Part shown: positions 26,594 through 37,900 of the stretch, in pieces | Layout of the letters: each line of letters starts with the position of its first letter | How positions within the stretch are numbered: position 1 is the first letter of the stretch | NCBI GenBank assembly: GCA_965230625.1 | Contig: CBDDLL010000001.1 | Span: 3,658,001 to 3,722,000 of the forward strand | Source of the DNA: Saccharicrinis sp965230625 | GTDB lineage: Bacteria; Bacteroidota; Bacteroidia; Bacteroidales; Marinilabiliaceae | Direction: 5' to 3' | DNA: 64,000 nt | The notes under the pieces: generated by a model | Seen by the model: the letters and a program-made list of their open reading frames with translations, nothing else | Told to the model about the DNA's origin: nothing | Databases searched by the model: none | Made by a program: the position numbers and the translations under genes

Positions 26594-28147
26594 ATGTTAG
26601 TTAGGAGAGTAAAATTAGTGATAATTCTGTTGTGCAGTATATCTGTTGTTAATGGTCAAAGTATGGTGGATGTTGATACTCCGGAGGGAACTAAACCATC
26701 TAACACAAATATTGGTTACGGCTGGGAGTTAGATTTTAGCGATGAGTTTAATGGTACAGAAGTAGATTTAACCAAATGGACTATCAATAATAGTTCAAAA
26801 AGTAGAAATGCACGCCCAAAAATTGGAGTAAAAGACTGGTACTGGAAACCTCATAATGTATGGGTTCAGGATGGATTATTAAACCTTCAGGTAGAGAAAC
26901 ATGATCATAATACCATGTATTGTGGGAGTATATTTTCGCAAAAGAAATACGAAACAACCTACGGTTATTTTGAGGCTCGTATGAAAGTTGCTGATGCCAG
27001 CAAAGGTACACATACTGCTTTTTGGTTGCAAGGCGTGAATATGGGTAACGTAGATGGTACTGCAAATGATGGAGCTGAGATTGATGTGTTTGAGTCGGCT
27101 TGGTTAGATGATTATACAAAGTCTGTAATCCATATTGATGGTTATGGTAAAAACCATAAAGCAAATACTAAGCAATACAATACTCCAGGTATTCATGAAG
27201 GTTATCATACCTGGGGATTTCATTGGACACCTACTTTTATGAAAATTTATTATGATGGTACTTTAAAAGTATCATATACAGGAGATGATTGGATAGTACA
27301 TGGTTTGGAGTATTTGTGGTTATCTGATGGAGCAAGTTTTGGTATAGAGGGAGATTATTTTACTAGTCAACCAAATGGAGTGTTAACGGCTGCCTATGTT
27401 GACTATATTAGAGTTTGGAAACAAACAGGTGAACAACCAGTAATACAAAATGGAGATTTTGAAGCAACATCAGGTACTACATGGGCGGAGAGTAATTCAG
27501 ATATTGTTATACACGAAAATAAATATCCTGATGAAACAAATTCATATTATTGCAGATTTCCGGGAATTCCAAACGGAAGAAATATAAGTCAGACTGTTTC
27601 AGTTGAACCAGGGGAAACATATTCGTTTAAATTTAATGGCCGAATACAAAACTCACATTCAGCATCAGATGCAAATAATCATAGTTCTAAGGGGCCGGCA
27701 ACCTTAAAAGGTGAGATACTAAACGGAACAGATGTATTGCTCAGTTTATCAACACAATCTAATACTTATGCTACGGTTCAAGGGGAAGTGACTATTCCTG
27801 CCGGAGTATCCAATATTAAAGTTAAGATTAGTAAAAATTGGAATGTTGGATATGTAGATAATGTCGAATTAATAAAAAAATCATCTACTAATATTTCAGA
27901 CAATAAATCTAATCTTGAGTTCAATGTTTATCCAAATCCTACAAGCGAACTAATTAATGTTGAGTGCGAAGAAATTATTCATTCTTACCAGTTAGTTAAC
28001 AGCGCTGGAGTACTTGTAGCAAGGGAACAAAATATTGACAATAACAGAACAACTATAGAGTTGAATAATTATACCAGGGGCTTATATTTACTGAAATTAG
28101 AATCTAAACTAGGTAATTTAGCTGTTAAAAAAATAATGGTTAAATAA
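26594..28147 (+). CDS. GH16 endo-glycanase with CBM-like module and T9SS sorting domain
   Basis: A 517-residue secreted enzyme. After a signal peptide comes a family 16 catalytic domain (about 30-275) with the signature GAEIDVFES (near residues 160-168), in which the two glutamates are nucleophile and acid/base. GYFEARMKV and GFHWTPTFMKIYYDG are other family blocks. Residues 280-425 look like a carbohydrate-binding jelly roll (VIQNGDFEATSGTTW ... VGYVDNVEL). The last 80 residues (FNVYPNPTSELINVECEE ... KKIMVK) are a type A T9SS sorting domain, so the protein is secreted across the outer membrane. GH16 covers beta-1,3-glucanases, galactanases, agarases and others; the exact substrate cannot be read here. 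It is probably controlled by the preceding HTCS. Confidence 0.92.
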   Translation: MLVRRVKLVIILLCSISVVNGQSMVDVDTPEGTKPSNTNIGYGWELDFSDEFNGTEVDLTKWTINNSSKSRNARPKIGVKDWYWKPHNVWVQDGLLNLQVEKHDHNTMYCGSIFSQKKYETTYGYFEARMKVADASKGTHTAFWLQGVNMGNVDGTANDGAEIDVFESAWLDDYTKSVIHIDGYGKNHKANTKQYNTPGIHEGYHTWGFHWTPTFMKIYYDGTLKVSYTGDDWIVHGLEYLWLSDGASFGIEGDYFTSQPNGVLTAAYVDYIRVWKQTGEQPVIQNGDFEATSGTTWAESNSDIVIHENKYPDETNSYYCRFPGIPNGRNISQTVSVEPGETYSFKFNGRIQNSHSASDANNHSSKGPATLKGEILNGTDVLLSLSTQSNTYATVQGEVTIPAGVSNIKVKISKNWNVGYVDNVELIKKSSTNISDNKSNLEFNVYPNPTSELINVECEEIIHSYQLVNSAGVLVAREQNIDNNRTTIELNNYTRGLYLLKLESKLGNLAVKKIMVK

Positions 28148-28161
28148 AGAATTTTTCATAA

Positions 28162-28280
28162 TGTCTTTGATAAGAAAGCGATAAGGACAAGGCTTGTGAA
28201 GACAGAATAAACAGAGTTTAGTATATGTAAAAGAGTATTTTTCTGGCAAGCGTAACGCAATATTTGACATATTCTTACAA
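28162..28280 (+). repeat. Intergenic repeat R1, copy B (diverged)
   Basis: Shares GTCTTTGATAAGAAAGC at the left, then ACAAGGCTTGTGAAG and AGTATTTTTCTGGCAAGCG with copies A (514-694) and C (61613-61793), but has many substitutions and a shorter right end. It starts 15 bp after the GH16 stop codon, same orientation as the gene, and like copy A is followed by a terminator. Confidence 0.75.
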
Positions 28281-28290
28281 TGATAATATA

Positions 28291-28328
28291 AGAGGCTTTC
28301 TTTCTTTTCTTAGGGAGAAGGCCTTTTT
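28291..28328 (+). terminator. Terminator downstream of GH16 and R1 copy B
   Basis: AGAGGCTTTC (28291-28300) pairs with GAAGGCCTTT (28317-28326) over 10 bp with two G-T pairs, followed by TT and GC. Confidence 0.65.
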
Positions 28329-28501
28329 GCAATTATAAATCATAACTTAATTAGATATAAAAAATAGTGTATGTTGTAATGACCTGAAGTACATTGGTAT
28401 ATGTTTATTTTTTAGTGTGTGAGTTATAAAATTGTACATATTTTGATCAATTTTTCCATATTAATGAAGAATTATTTCATGTAAAAAAGACCACTAGTTA
28501 T

Positions 28502-28509
28502 TATACTTG
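28502..28509 (+). promoter_or_regulatory. Candidate -7 box for the PI-PLC-like gene
   Basis: TATACTTG differs from TAnnTTTG at one position and lies 24 bp before the ATG at 28533, which supports that upstream start. Confidence 0.4.
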
Positions 28510-28532
28510 CTCCAAACTTAGAAACTAACAAA

Positions 28533-29759
28533 ATGTCAACCACTCTTGAAATATCAAGTATAATATTAATTATTTCTTGTGTATTGTTTTGGTTTTATCC
28601 AATTTTACTTTCTCTTAAAAATAGATTAAAGCAAGATACATTGCCTTGTAAAACAAATATTATTAGTAAAAGAATGAAATTTTTAAACAAAAATTTAATA
28701 GCAGGAGTTATTTTATATATCGCACTTAGTTTTTTTAGTAGTTCTTGCGAAAGGAGTAATGATGATGTTTTGTTGAATAAAGTGCAGGTAATAGGAAGTC
28801 ATAATTCGTATAAAATACCAATTGAAAATGAATTGTGGGAATATTTAAATCAGGCAAATCCATCAAAAGCAAAGTCTTTGCAATACGGGCATATTTCAAT
28901 TGAGGATCAACTTCAACTTGGATTAAGAAGCATTGAGTTGGATATTTTTCACGATCCCCAAGGAGGTAGGTTTACAAATCCATTAGGATTAGAAATAGTA
29001 AAAGAAATGGGAAAAAATCCTTTACCATATGATAAAGAAAATAAATTATCAGAACCAGGGTTAAAAATGTTTCATATTCAGGATGTTGACTTTAGAAGTC
29101 ATCATTTACTATTTAAGGATTGCCTTAAAACAATGAAAGCTTGGTCAGATAAAAATCCTGAGCATACTCCAATATTTATTTTAATTAATGCAAAAGATAA
29201 AGTAATTGATAGTTTAAATGTTGTGCCTTTACCATTTACGGCTTCAGCATTAGATAGTATTGATAAAGAAATAAGATCGGTATTTGAGGAAGATCAGTTA
29301 ATAACACCAGATTGGGTTAGGGGTGATTATAATACTTTAGAAGAGGTTATTTTAAAAGAGGGATGGCCTGAGTTGAATGATTCAAAAGGTCGTTTTTTAT
29401 TTGTATTAGATGAGAAAGAAGAAAAGATTAAGAGATATATTAATCAACAATCTTCTCTAAAAAACAAAGTAATGTTTGTAAACATTCCAGAAGGTAACCC
29501 TGAAGCTGCATTTCGTATTATAAATGATCCGGTTAAAGAATTAGATTATATAAAGGAGTTAGTTGGAAAAGGATATTTAGTGCGCACGAGGGCTGATTCC
29601 GGAACAAAAGAAGCCAGAACAAATGATTACACTAAATTTGAGAAAGCCATAAAATCAGGCGCACAAGTAATCTCAACCGATTATTATATTCCTTCCATGT
29701 TATTTCAATCTTCGTTTAAGGTAGTTTTTGAGGATGGTACTTATGAGAGAATAAAATAA
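28533..29759 (+). CDS. Calcium-dependent phosphoinositide phospholipase C-like protein
   Basis: A 408-residue protein of the Ca-dependent PI-PLC (PI-PLC-C1) type. The catalytic pattern is visible: VIGSHNSYK (first histidine near residue 90), then QLQLGLRSIELDIFHDP with the acidic calcium ligands, then MFHIQDVDFRS (second histidine near 180) and IFILINAKDKV. These enzymes cleave phosphoinositide-type phosphodiesters. Two starts are possible. ATG 28533 gives a 47-residue extension with a transmembrane stretch; ATG 28674 gives a lipoprotein signal ending FFSSSC. A -7-like box before 28533 favours the long form, protein logic favours the short one. It lies between GH16 and GH115. Whether the substrate is a lipid, a GPI-type anchor or an algal phosphodiester is unknown. 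Confidence 0.85.
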   Translation: MSTTLEISSIILIISCVLFWFYPILLSLKNRLKQDTLPCKTNIISKRMKFLNKNLIAGVILYIALSFFSSSCERSNDDVLLNKVQVIGSHNSYKIPIENELWEYLNQANPSKAKSLQYGHISIEDQLQLGLRSIELDIFHDPQGGRFTNPLGLEIVKEMGKNPLPYDKENKLSEPGLKMFHIQDVDFRSHHLLFKDCLKTMKAWSDKNPEHTPIFILINAKDKVIDSLNVVPLPFTASALDSIDKEIRSVFEEDQLITPDWVRGDYNTLEEVILKEGWPELNDSKGRFLFVLDEKEEKIKRYINQQSSLKNKVMFVNIPEGNPEAAFRIINDPVKELDYIKELVGKGYLVRTRADSGTKEARTNDYTKFEKAIKSGAQVISTDYYIPSMLFQSSFKVVFEDGTYERIK

Positions 29760-29892
29760 ATTAATCTTAAAGAATTTAAAATAAGGTAGTTGAGTTAAGT
29801 TTGGTAACTTATTAGTATCTTAATATGTAAAAAGTATGTGAGACTTATATAGTCTTACATATTATTGTTTTAGCTTGTTAAATAATAGTAAG

Positions 29893-32841
29893 ATGAGAAG
29901 AAAATTTATATTTATCATGCTTGCAGGAGCAATATCCTTGCTTTCTTCAGCACAATTGAATTTCAATATTGTTTCAAATAATAAATCAGCTACAATTTGT
30001 ATAGATAAAAATGATGCAAAGGTTGTTGAAATTGCAGCTAATATATTATCCAGCGATATTAAGAAGGTAAGTGATAAAAACATAAATGTATCAAATAAAT
30101 TATCATCAAATGTAATTTTAGCTGGTACAGTAGGAAAAAGTAAATGGATCGAACAACTTATCAAAGAGGGTAAAATTGATGTGTCAGAAATAAAAGATAA
30201 GTGGGAAAGTTACATTATTAAAATAGTAAATCAGCCTTTTAAAAATGTTGAAAAAGCATTAGTAATTGTTGGTTCAGACAGAAGAGCAACTGCATATGGA
30301 TTGCTGGAAATTTCTCGTATGATTGGCGTATCTCCATGGGAATGGTGGGCAGATGTAATACCAAACAAGCAAGATAATATAGTAATTGAAGTTGCCGAGA
30401 AAAAATTTGGTACCCCTAGTGTAAAGTACAGAGGTTTATTTATAAATGATGAAGATTGGGGATTGCAACGTTGGGCTGCTTTAAATTTTGAGCCCGAAAC
30501 AGGGGATATAGGACCAAAAACGTATGCTAAAGTTTTTGAATTATTACTAAGACTTAGAGCTAATACAATTTGGCCCGCAATGCACTCTTGTACAAAACCA
30601 TTCTATTATTACTCCAAAAATAAGCAAGTAGCTGATGATTATGCAATATTAGTTGGTACATCGCATTGTGAACCAATGTTATGCAATATAAATACCGAAT
30701 GGAATAGTAAAACAATGGGAGAATGGCGCTATGATAATAATTCTCAAAACATTAAAAATTTATTTCAAGACAGAACTCAGGAATCAGCAAAATATGAAAG
30801 TATCTATACAATGGGAATGCGCGGAGAGCACGATTCTCCAATGATTGTAGGAGAGGATGATACTGATGCACAAGTAAAGCTACTCGAAAAAGTAGTATAT
30901 GATCAACGTACCATTTTAAGTAAAAAAATAGGAAAGAAAATATCTGAAATTCCACAAATTTTCATTCCGTATAAAGAGGTTTTGGCTTATTACCAGGCTG
31001 GTATGAAATTACCTAATGATATTACTTTAGTTTGGACTGATGACAATTATGGTTATATACGTCAACTAAGTACTCCTGATGAGCAAAAGAGAGAAGGAGG
31101 AGCAGGAATTTATTATCATACATCCTACTGGGGGCGTCCACATGACTATTTATGGTTAAACTCCACTAATCCTCTTTTGGTATGGGAAGAAATGGGTAAG
31201 GCTTATGAATTTGGATCGCGTAATTTATGGATACTTAATTGTGGTGATATTAAACCACATGAGTACAATATTGAACTTTTCTTAGATATGGCGTGGGATA
31301 TGGATCAATTTGCAAAAAGTAATGATGTAAAAGACCATATGATTAAATGGGCAGGAAGAGAGTTTGGAGATGATAATGCTACTTCAATTACACAGTTGAT
31401 GTACGAAAACAATCGATTAGCTTTCGAACGTAGACCTGAGTTCATGGCATGGAGTCAGGTGGAGCCTGTTTCTAAGGCTGGGATAACTGAATTATCGCAA
31501 ATTCACTATGGAGATGAAGTAACTAAGAGAATTATTGCAAATCAGGAATTAATTGCAGGAGTTGAAAAGGTTAAGGAAAGTATTCAAAAAAATCGTAAAG
31601 ATGCTTTTTATCAATTGGTATATTATCCTATAATTGGAGCTGCAAATCTTAATTATAAGTGGTTATATTCTTATAAAAATCAGTTTGTTGCTGCTCAAGG
31701 GAGGTTAAGCGCAAAATATTATGGCAATAAATCAGTTGAGGCATTCAATACTATAAAAGAAAAAACGGAATACTATAATAAGAAATTGTCAGGTGGTAAA
31801 TGGAACCACATCATGAGTATGTCACCAAGACATCTACCAGTATTTGCTGAACCTACTGTTGCAACTTCAGGTTTGGATGATAAAACAAGTTTAGGATTAG
31901 CACTGGAAAGTTATCAAATGGAAGTTAATTATGATATTATTAATTCATATGCAGATGTATTACCTGTTTTTAATGCATATACTGATAGTGAGTATTTTAT
32001 CGATGTATTTTTAAAAGGAAATAGCGAACTTGAATGGAATGCAGAAGTACAATCAGAATGGATTAAATTGACTTCATCTAAAGGAAAATTAAATAGCGAT
32101 AAGCCAGAACAAAGATTATGGGTAAGTATCGATTGGGATAAAGTACCTGTTGGAGAAAATAAAAAAGAACCTCCGTTGGGGCATGATTATCAATTGATTC
32201 CTCCAAGTTATAAAGTTAATTCTGCTATTAAATTTTATACTAAAGATACCACAATTACTATTGGAGTCTCGGTATTTAATCCAAAATTAAAAGAATTAGA
32301 AAATTTTAAAGGATTTGTTGAAGATAAAGGATTTGTATCCATACATGCAGAGAATTATTCAAAAGATTATCCAGGAAAACAAGCCAATTGGGAGGTTTTT
32401 GAAGGATTAGGTTATACAGGAAATGTAATTACTGCTCTACCACGTAATGTAGAATCCAATTTAACTACAACAGATATTTTAAATAAAAGCCCAATGTTAG
32501 AATATGATTTTTACACCTTTAATTTTGGGCATGCTAATGTATACCTTCAAGCTATTCCTACACATGCATTCCATAAAGGAACTGGAGTGAAGTGTGCAGT
32601 GGCTATAGATGATGCAGATCCTGTTATTGTAGATTTTCAAACATTTGGGCGTAGCGATGAATGGAAGCAAAATGTGCTCAAGAATGCAACTATAAAATCA
32701 ACTAATCAAATTGTGAACAAAGCTGGTAAACACAATTTAAAAGTATGGATGGTTGATCCGGGAGTAATGATTGATAAAATATTAATCGATTTGGGAGGTT
32801 GGAAAAAGTCATATACTTTTCCGCCAGAATCAATAAAATAA
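29893..32841 (+). CDS. GH115 alpha-glucuronidase-family glycoside hydrolase
   Basis: A 982-residue secreted enzyme (start at 29893, MRRKFIFIM; an in-frame TTG at 29875 is less likely). A signal peptide ends near LLSSAQ. The family 115 blocks are clear: GSDRRATAYGLLEISRMIGVSPWEWWADV, VKYRGLFINDEDWGLQ, LLLRLRANTIWPAMH, GTSHCEPMLCN, LVWTDDNYGYIRQL and GGAGIYYHTSYWG. The C-terminal 300 residues are beta-rich, as in other members. GH115 enzymes remove 1,2-linked glucuronic or 4-O-methylglucuronic acid from xylan or from arabinogalactan side chains. The metallophosphoesterase gene follows 37 bp on, so the two are probably co-transcribed. Confidence 0.93.
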   Translation: MRRKFIFIMLAGAISLLSSAQLNFNIVSNNKSATICIDKNDAKVVEIAANILSSDIKKVSDKNINVSNKLSSNVILAGTVGKSKWIEQLIKEGKIDVSEIKDKWESYIIKIVNQPFKNVEKALVIVGSDRRATAYGLLEISRMIGVSPWEWWADVIPNKQDNIVIEVAEKKFGTPSVKYRGLFINDEDWGLQRWAALNFEPETGDIGPKTYAKVFELLLRLRANTIWPAMHSCTKPFYYYSKNKQVADDYAILVGTSHCEPMLCNINTEWNSKTMGEWRYDNNSQNIKNLFQDRTQESAKYESIYTMGMRGEHDSPMIVGEDDTDAQVKLLEKVVYDQRTILSKKIGKKISEIPQIFIPYKEVLAYYQAGMKLPNDITLVWTDDNYGYIRQLSTPDEQKREGGAGIYYHTSYWGRPHDYLWLNSTNPLLVWEEMGKAYEFGSRNLWILNCGDIKPHEYNIELFLDMAWDMDQFAKSNDVKDHMIKWAGREFGDDNATSITQLMYENNRLAFERRPEFMAWSQVEPVSKAGITELSQIHYGDEVTKRIIANQELIAGVEKVKESIQKNRKDAFYQLVYYPIIGAANLNYKWLYSYKNQFVAAQGRLSAKYYGNKSVEAFNTIKEKTEYYNKKLSGGKWNHIMSMSPRHLPVFAEPTVATSGLDDKTSLGLALESYQMEVNYDIINSYADVLPVFNAYTDSEYFIDVFLKGNSELEWNAEVQSEWIKLTSSKGKLNSDKPEQRLWVSIDWDKVPVGENKKEPPLGHDYQLIPPSYKVNSAIKFYTKDTTITIGVSVFNPKLKELENFKGFVEDKGFVSIHAENYSKDYPGKQANWEVFEGLGYTGNVITALPRNVESNLTTTDILNKSPMLEYDFYTFNFGHANVYLQAIPTHAFHKGTGVKCAVAIDDADPVIVDFQTFGRSDEWKQNVLKNATIKSTNQIVNKAGKHNLKVWMVDPGVMIDKILIDLGGWKKSYTFPPESIK

Positions 32842-32878
32842 TTTACCTAATTGTTCAAAAATTAAATTAAAATTGTCG

Positions 32879-34717
32879 ATGATCAGAATATTACCTGTTT
32901 TATTAATTACAATCTTTTTAGGTTGTTCAAATGTAGACCATAAAGAAAAACAACTAGAATTAGAAGAACTACAGATTGCCTTTATGGCCGATGTGCACCT
33001 GCATCATGTTTATGGAGAATTAGAAGACTCAGAATATAAAGGAGTTTTAAATCCTGGTACAGGAAAACATACATTGGCTCGTACCATGAAATCTCAACTA
33101 AGTTCTACTCGCTTATTCAATGAAAATTATTTTGCATTTTTAGCCGCTTTAGATGATGTTGTAAAGCGTAAAATAAAATATGTTGTACTGCCTGGGGACT
33201 TTAGTGATGATGGTCAACCAGTAAATGTTAAAGGATTAAAGAGTATTTTAAATAAATATGAACAAGAGCATGGTTTACAGTTTGTTGTAACAACAGGTAA
33301 TCACGATCCTGTGAGACCATTTAGTATGGATGCAGGTAAAAAAGATTTTTTGGGAGAAGGAGGAAAAGAACAAGTCATTATTAGTGCAGAAAAAATGTGT
33401 TCGAAACTAATAGATAACGAATTACCTCCTGTAATTACTAAGGATATTAGAAAAATGGGCTACGAAGAGGTCATGAATGAATTGACCGATTTTGGTTTTT
33501 ATCCAGATCAGAATGATGTATTTTGGGAAACACCTTTTTCCGACTATTCTTATGAAACCTATAGTTATGAAAAAGCTTTAGAGCATGCAGATATTGATAA
33601 ACGTCAATACCAAATACCTCCTTTAAAAACAACATTACCAGACGTTAGTTATCTGGTTGAACCGGAGGACGGATTATGGTTTTTAGCAATAGATGCTAAT
33701 GTTTATGTACCAAAAGAATTGGCCATAGAAACACCTGATAATCCAAAGCATTATCATAGTGCAAGTATTGGATATAATAATGTGTTAACACATAAACAAC
33801 ACTTACTTGATTGGGTAGAAAGTGTAACTAAGCGTGCTTCTCAATTAGGCAAAAAACTGATTGTATTTAGTCATTACCCTATGGTTGATTTTAACGATGA
33901 TGCAACTGAACATATTCGATGTTTAATGGGTGATGGAAAAATGCAAATACATAGAGTTCCCGAAGAAACTGTTGCTAAGTTATTCGCAGATGCTGGTGTA
34001 AAGGTTCATTTTGGTGGGCATATGCATATAAACGATACTGGAGTAAGGCGTTATGATAACGGAAAGTATTTAGTTAACGTTCAAATTCCATCTTTAGCAG
34101 CTTATATTCCAGCTTATAAGATTCTTACCATGGGTAAAAAGGATGTGTTAGAAATAGAAACCGTAATTATCGATACTGTACCTAGATTTAAAGAACTATT
34201 TCCTTTATACGAAATGGAGCATGACTACTTGTTATCTGTATCAGATGCTAATATTTGGAATAAAGATATTTTACAGTCATCCACATATCATCAATTTACA
34301 AATTGGCATTTAAAAGAATTAGTTCGTTTTCGTTTTCTTAAAAACGATTGGCCTGAGGAGATTAAAGACTTTTTATTGAATGCCTCTGGTTATGATATAT
34401 TGGTTAAAAGTAATACTTCAGTTGATCAAATTGATGATAGTTATAAATCATGGAATGGTTTTGACATGATTTTTGACTTTTACAGATTACGAAGTGCGGA
34501 TAAACTTGCGTTACCAGATATTGGTAAAGATAGAATCAAGCAATACGAATTTGTTGTAGATAAATTACTTCAAGAAAAGAATACGGAATCGCTTTCTTCA
34601 TCTTCTTTACAAAAAGATTTAAAGGAATTTGCAACTATTTTTCATCATTTTTTACATGGAGAGCCCGCCGACCATTTTTCGATAAATATGTTAACTGGTA
34701 TGGTAAAACCGTTATGA
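32879..34717 (+). CDS. Calcineurin-like metallophosphoesterase lipoprotein
   Basis: A 612-residue surface or periplasmic phosphoesterase (ATG at 32879; the upstream TTG adds only two residues). A lipobox TIFLGC lies near residue 18. The two-metal phosphoesterase motifs are all present in order: MADVHLHH (D-x-H, about 35-42), LPGDFSDDG (GD), TGNHDP (GNHD), FSHYP and FGGHMHIND (GH-x-H, near 378-382). A C-terminal extension of about 190 residues, past the phosphatase core, is of no recognised family. Its position directly after GH115 suggests that it handles phosphorylated glycan, inositol phosphate or another product of this locus, which is inference. The substrate is unknown. Confidence 0.87.
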   Translation: MIRILPVLLITIFLGCSNVDHKEKQLELEELQIAFMADVHLHHVYGELEDSEYKGVLNPGTGKHTLARTMKSQLSSTRLFNENYFAFLAALDDVVKRKIKYVVLPGDFSDDGQPVNVKGLKSILNKYEQEHGLQFVVTTGNHDPVRPFSMDAGKKDFLGEGGKEQVIISAEKMCSKLIDNELPPVITKDIRKMGYEEVMNELTDFGFYPDQNDVFWETPFSDYSYETYSYEKALEHADIDKRQYQIPPLKTTLPDVSYLVEPEDGLWFLAIDANVYVPKELAIETPDNPKHYHSASIGYNNVLTHKQHLLDWVESVTKRASQLGKKLIVFSHYPMVDFNDDATEHIRCLMGDGKMQIHRVPEETVAKLFADAGVKVHFGGHMHINDTGVRRYDNGKYLVNVQIPSLAAYIPAYKILTMGKKDVLEIETVIIDTVPRFKELFPLYEMEHDYLLSVSDANIWNKDILQSSTYHQFTNWHLKELVRFRFLKNDWPEEIKDFLLNASGYDILVKSNTSVDQIDDSYKSWNGFDMIFDFYRLRSADKLALPDIGKDRIKQYEFVVDKLLQEKNTESLSSSSLQKDLKEFATIFHHFLHGEPADHFSINMLTGMVKPL

Positions 34718-34992
34718 TGGAATATTCAGAAAGCGTATTTTGTAGCTAATTATTTTTGAATCTACTTTTTATAACAATATTTTGTTATTTTTATTCTTAA
34801 AATAATACTATTGTCAAATCATGTTTGATATTGTGGGTAAGTTGCTCTTGCTTTTTGATTTTTTTGATATTAGAAAAAGTAAGCATGTTGTAACTACGCG
34901 AGTCTTTTTTATAATGAGAAAAAGCAAAAAAGAACATAAATTGGCGCACAATTGCACACTTGACTTGACACTAGAGTTACGCATTACGTACA

Positions 34993-37900
34993 ATGTATAA
35001 AATCGCATTAATTATTTTGTGGCTTGGACCATCTATGGTTTGGGCCGCAGAGGAAAATACTATCCAATTTAATCATTACACAGAGAATGATGGTTTATCC
35101 CATAATTCTGTGCGCCACATACTTCAGGATGATAATGGTTTGTTATGGATTGGTACCTTTGGAGGATTAAATAGTTTTGATGGATATAATTTCACACAGT
35201 ATTTGAGTTCATCATCTAATTCAAATAAGATTAATAATGATGATATTACTGCGTTAAAGTTTCATAAACCAACATTAACAATATGGATTGGAACAAGAAA
35301 TGGTTTAAGCAGTTATAAGCTGGACACTCATGTCTTTACAACGTATTTGCCTCAAAAAAATGATATCACCAGTATACCGGAAGGTGAAGTAAGATCAATT
35401 TGTATTGACCGGTTTAATCAGGTTTGGGTAGGTACAAAGAATAAAGGAGTTGCTATTTTTAATACCGAAACTAAAGATTTCAAACAACTATATGTAAAAG
35501 ACTTAAGCTATGTTAAAGTCATTAAAGAAGATACGAAAGGAAATATTTGGTTGGGAAGTTATGGGGATAAAGGACTTATAAAAATAGGATTAAACAATAG
35601 GGGCAATATTTCTACTATAAAAGAATATAATCTAAAATCGGTTGTTAATGAAGAGGTTAATCCTTATATCAACTTTATTTACGAAGATGAAATTGAAGGA
35701 CTAGTTATTGGTACTCGGGAAGGATTATATAAGTATAATTACAATAACGATATATTTAATAGCATAAATTTATCAAAGGATTACATAACTAATTTAGGTA
35801 CACACTTCAATAGTATTGCCAAATCCGATGAAGGTAAGTATTGGTTAGGAACCCTTGGGGGAATTATCTCATGTGATAGGCTTAGTGATATTTCTAAAGG
35901 GAATTTTTTATGGTGTTACAGTGATATATCAGATAATTTATCCTTATCTGATAATTTAGTTTCGGCTTTATTTTTTGATAAAACAGGTGCTTTATGGATA
36001 GGGACTGAAGACGGATTAGATAAATATGATCCTTACGATAATCAGTTTACTACTTTAAAGGGGATTTCTTCGTTAATAAAAAATAAGGCTCCTAGAATAA
36101 GTGGATTTGCTAAAACCAACGATGGTAAATTAATTGTAGCAACTCATAATAATGGATTATTTTTAAAAGAAAGTAATGGTTTTAGAGTATGGTATAACGA
36201 TCATACGGATATTGCAAGTATTTATACAATTAATGGTAATATATTTTATTGCGGTCTGTGGTCGGGTAAAGTCATCAAGTTAAATTATTTAACTGAAAAA
36301 GTTAAAGAAATAGATCTTGGATTTAAAGATGTTGCAGTTAAGGCATTTTGTAATATGGGTAAAAATGAGTTATTGATTGGCTCGTTTGGACAAGGTGCAA
36401 AAAAAATCAATAAAAAGAAATCATTAGTAGGCAGTTCAATTGATAGCTTGAATAATAATATCGAAATAAATAAAATTATTACTAACTCTCATGGAAAAAT
36501 ATGGATAGCAACAGAAACAGGTGTTAAGTTTTTTAATCCGGAAACCAATGAAATTATTACATATAGGAGTCAGAATAAGGATTCAATAGGACTTTCGCAT
36601 GATAATGTTAGCGACATTTTTATAGACAGAAAAGGAAAAGTATGGGCAGCAACTCGAGTAGGATTAAATTTCTTCGATCCTTTAATTGGAGATTTTGTGC
36701 AGGATAAAACAAATAAGGTATTAACAGATAACTGGATTACTAATATCGTTGAGGATGATGAAGGCTATTTATGGCTGAATCTTAATAATAACCAAATTGC
36801 AAAATACAATTCAAGTAACGATGAGGTTCGAGTTTATCATGTTAATACAGGACATACTCTGGATGTGTTTAGTATGAGTGATTTCTTTTACTCAAAAAAA
36901 GAAGGTAATTTATACTTAGGAGGAAAGGAGGGGGTTATTGTGTTTTCTCCTAAAAACTTAAAAGATAATTCTAAATCGTTAAAACCTTTTATTACAAAGT
37001 TTCGAGTTCAGAATAGAGATGTTGAAGTAGGGCAAAATGTTAACGGTCAGGTATTACTAAAACAAGATATTAATTTACAAGATAAAGTTGAATTAAGTTT
37101 TGCTAATCGTAATTTTGCTTTTTCGTTTTCAACACCATCATACGTTAGGGAAAAAGGTAATAAGTTTATGTACAGACTTGATGGTTTTGAAGATAATTGG
37201 AATTTCGTAGATTATAATGGAAGAAATGTTCAATATACAAACCTTAAATCAGGAGATTATACCTTTAAACTTAAAGCTTGCAATAGCCATGGATATTGGA
37301 GTGAGGAAGCTAACTTTCAAATAAAAATTGATCCTCCAATATGGTTAACTGTTTATGCGTTTGTTATTTATACAATTTTTATACTTTTAGTTATAATGGT
37401 TATACGTAAGGTTGTAAAAAGACAGCTGACCTTGCAACACGAATTAACCTTAGAAAAAGTAAAACGTGATAAAGATGAAAAATTAAATAGAGATAAACTT
37501 AGGTTTTTTACAAATATTTCTCATGAACTTAGAACTCCACTTACTCTAATTTTAGGACCTGTTAAACAATTGATTGAGACCGAAAGGGATACTAAAACCT
37601 TGGCTAGTTATCAGTTAATATTTAAAAATGCATCGCGATTACTCAATTTGGTAAATCAATTACTGGATTTTAGAAAAGCGCAGGAAGGAAATTTGAAACT
37701 TAAAGTAACTGAAACAGATATTATACAGCATACTCTAAATACGTTTACCTCGTTTAAAACTATGGCTTTAGAGAAGGGAGTTTCTTTTAACTTTAATACA
37801 CCTGACGAAAGACTGACGGGTTGGGTTGATAGAGATAAATATGATAAAATATTATACAATTTACTTTCTAATGCTTTAAAGTTTACCCAAAGAGCGGGGG

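Noticed and set aside
26784..27164. Minus-strand frame of 126 codons inside the GH16 gene
   Set aside because: Antisense shadow rich in His, Tyr and Gln; the GH16 catalytic domain is certain on the other strand.
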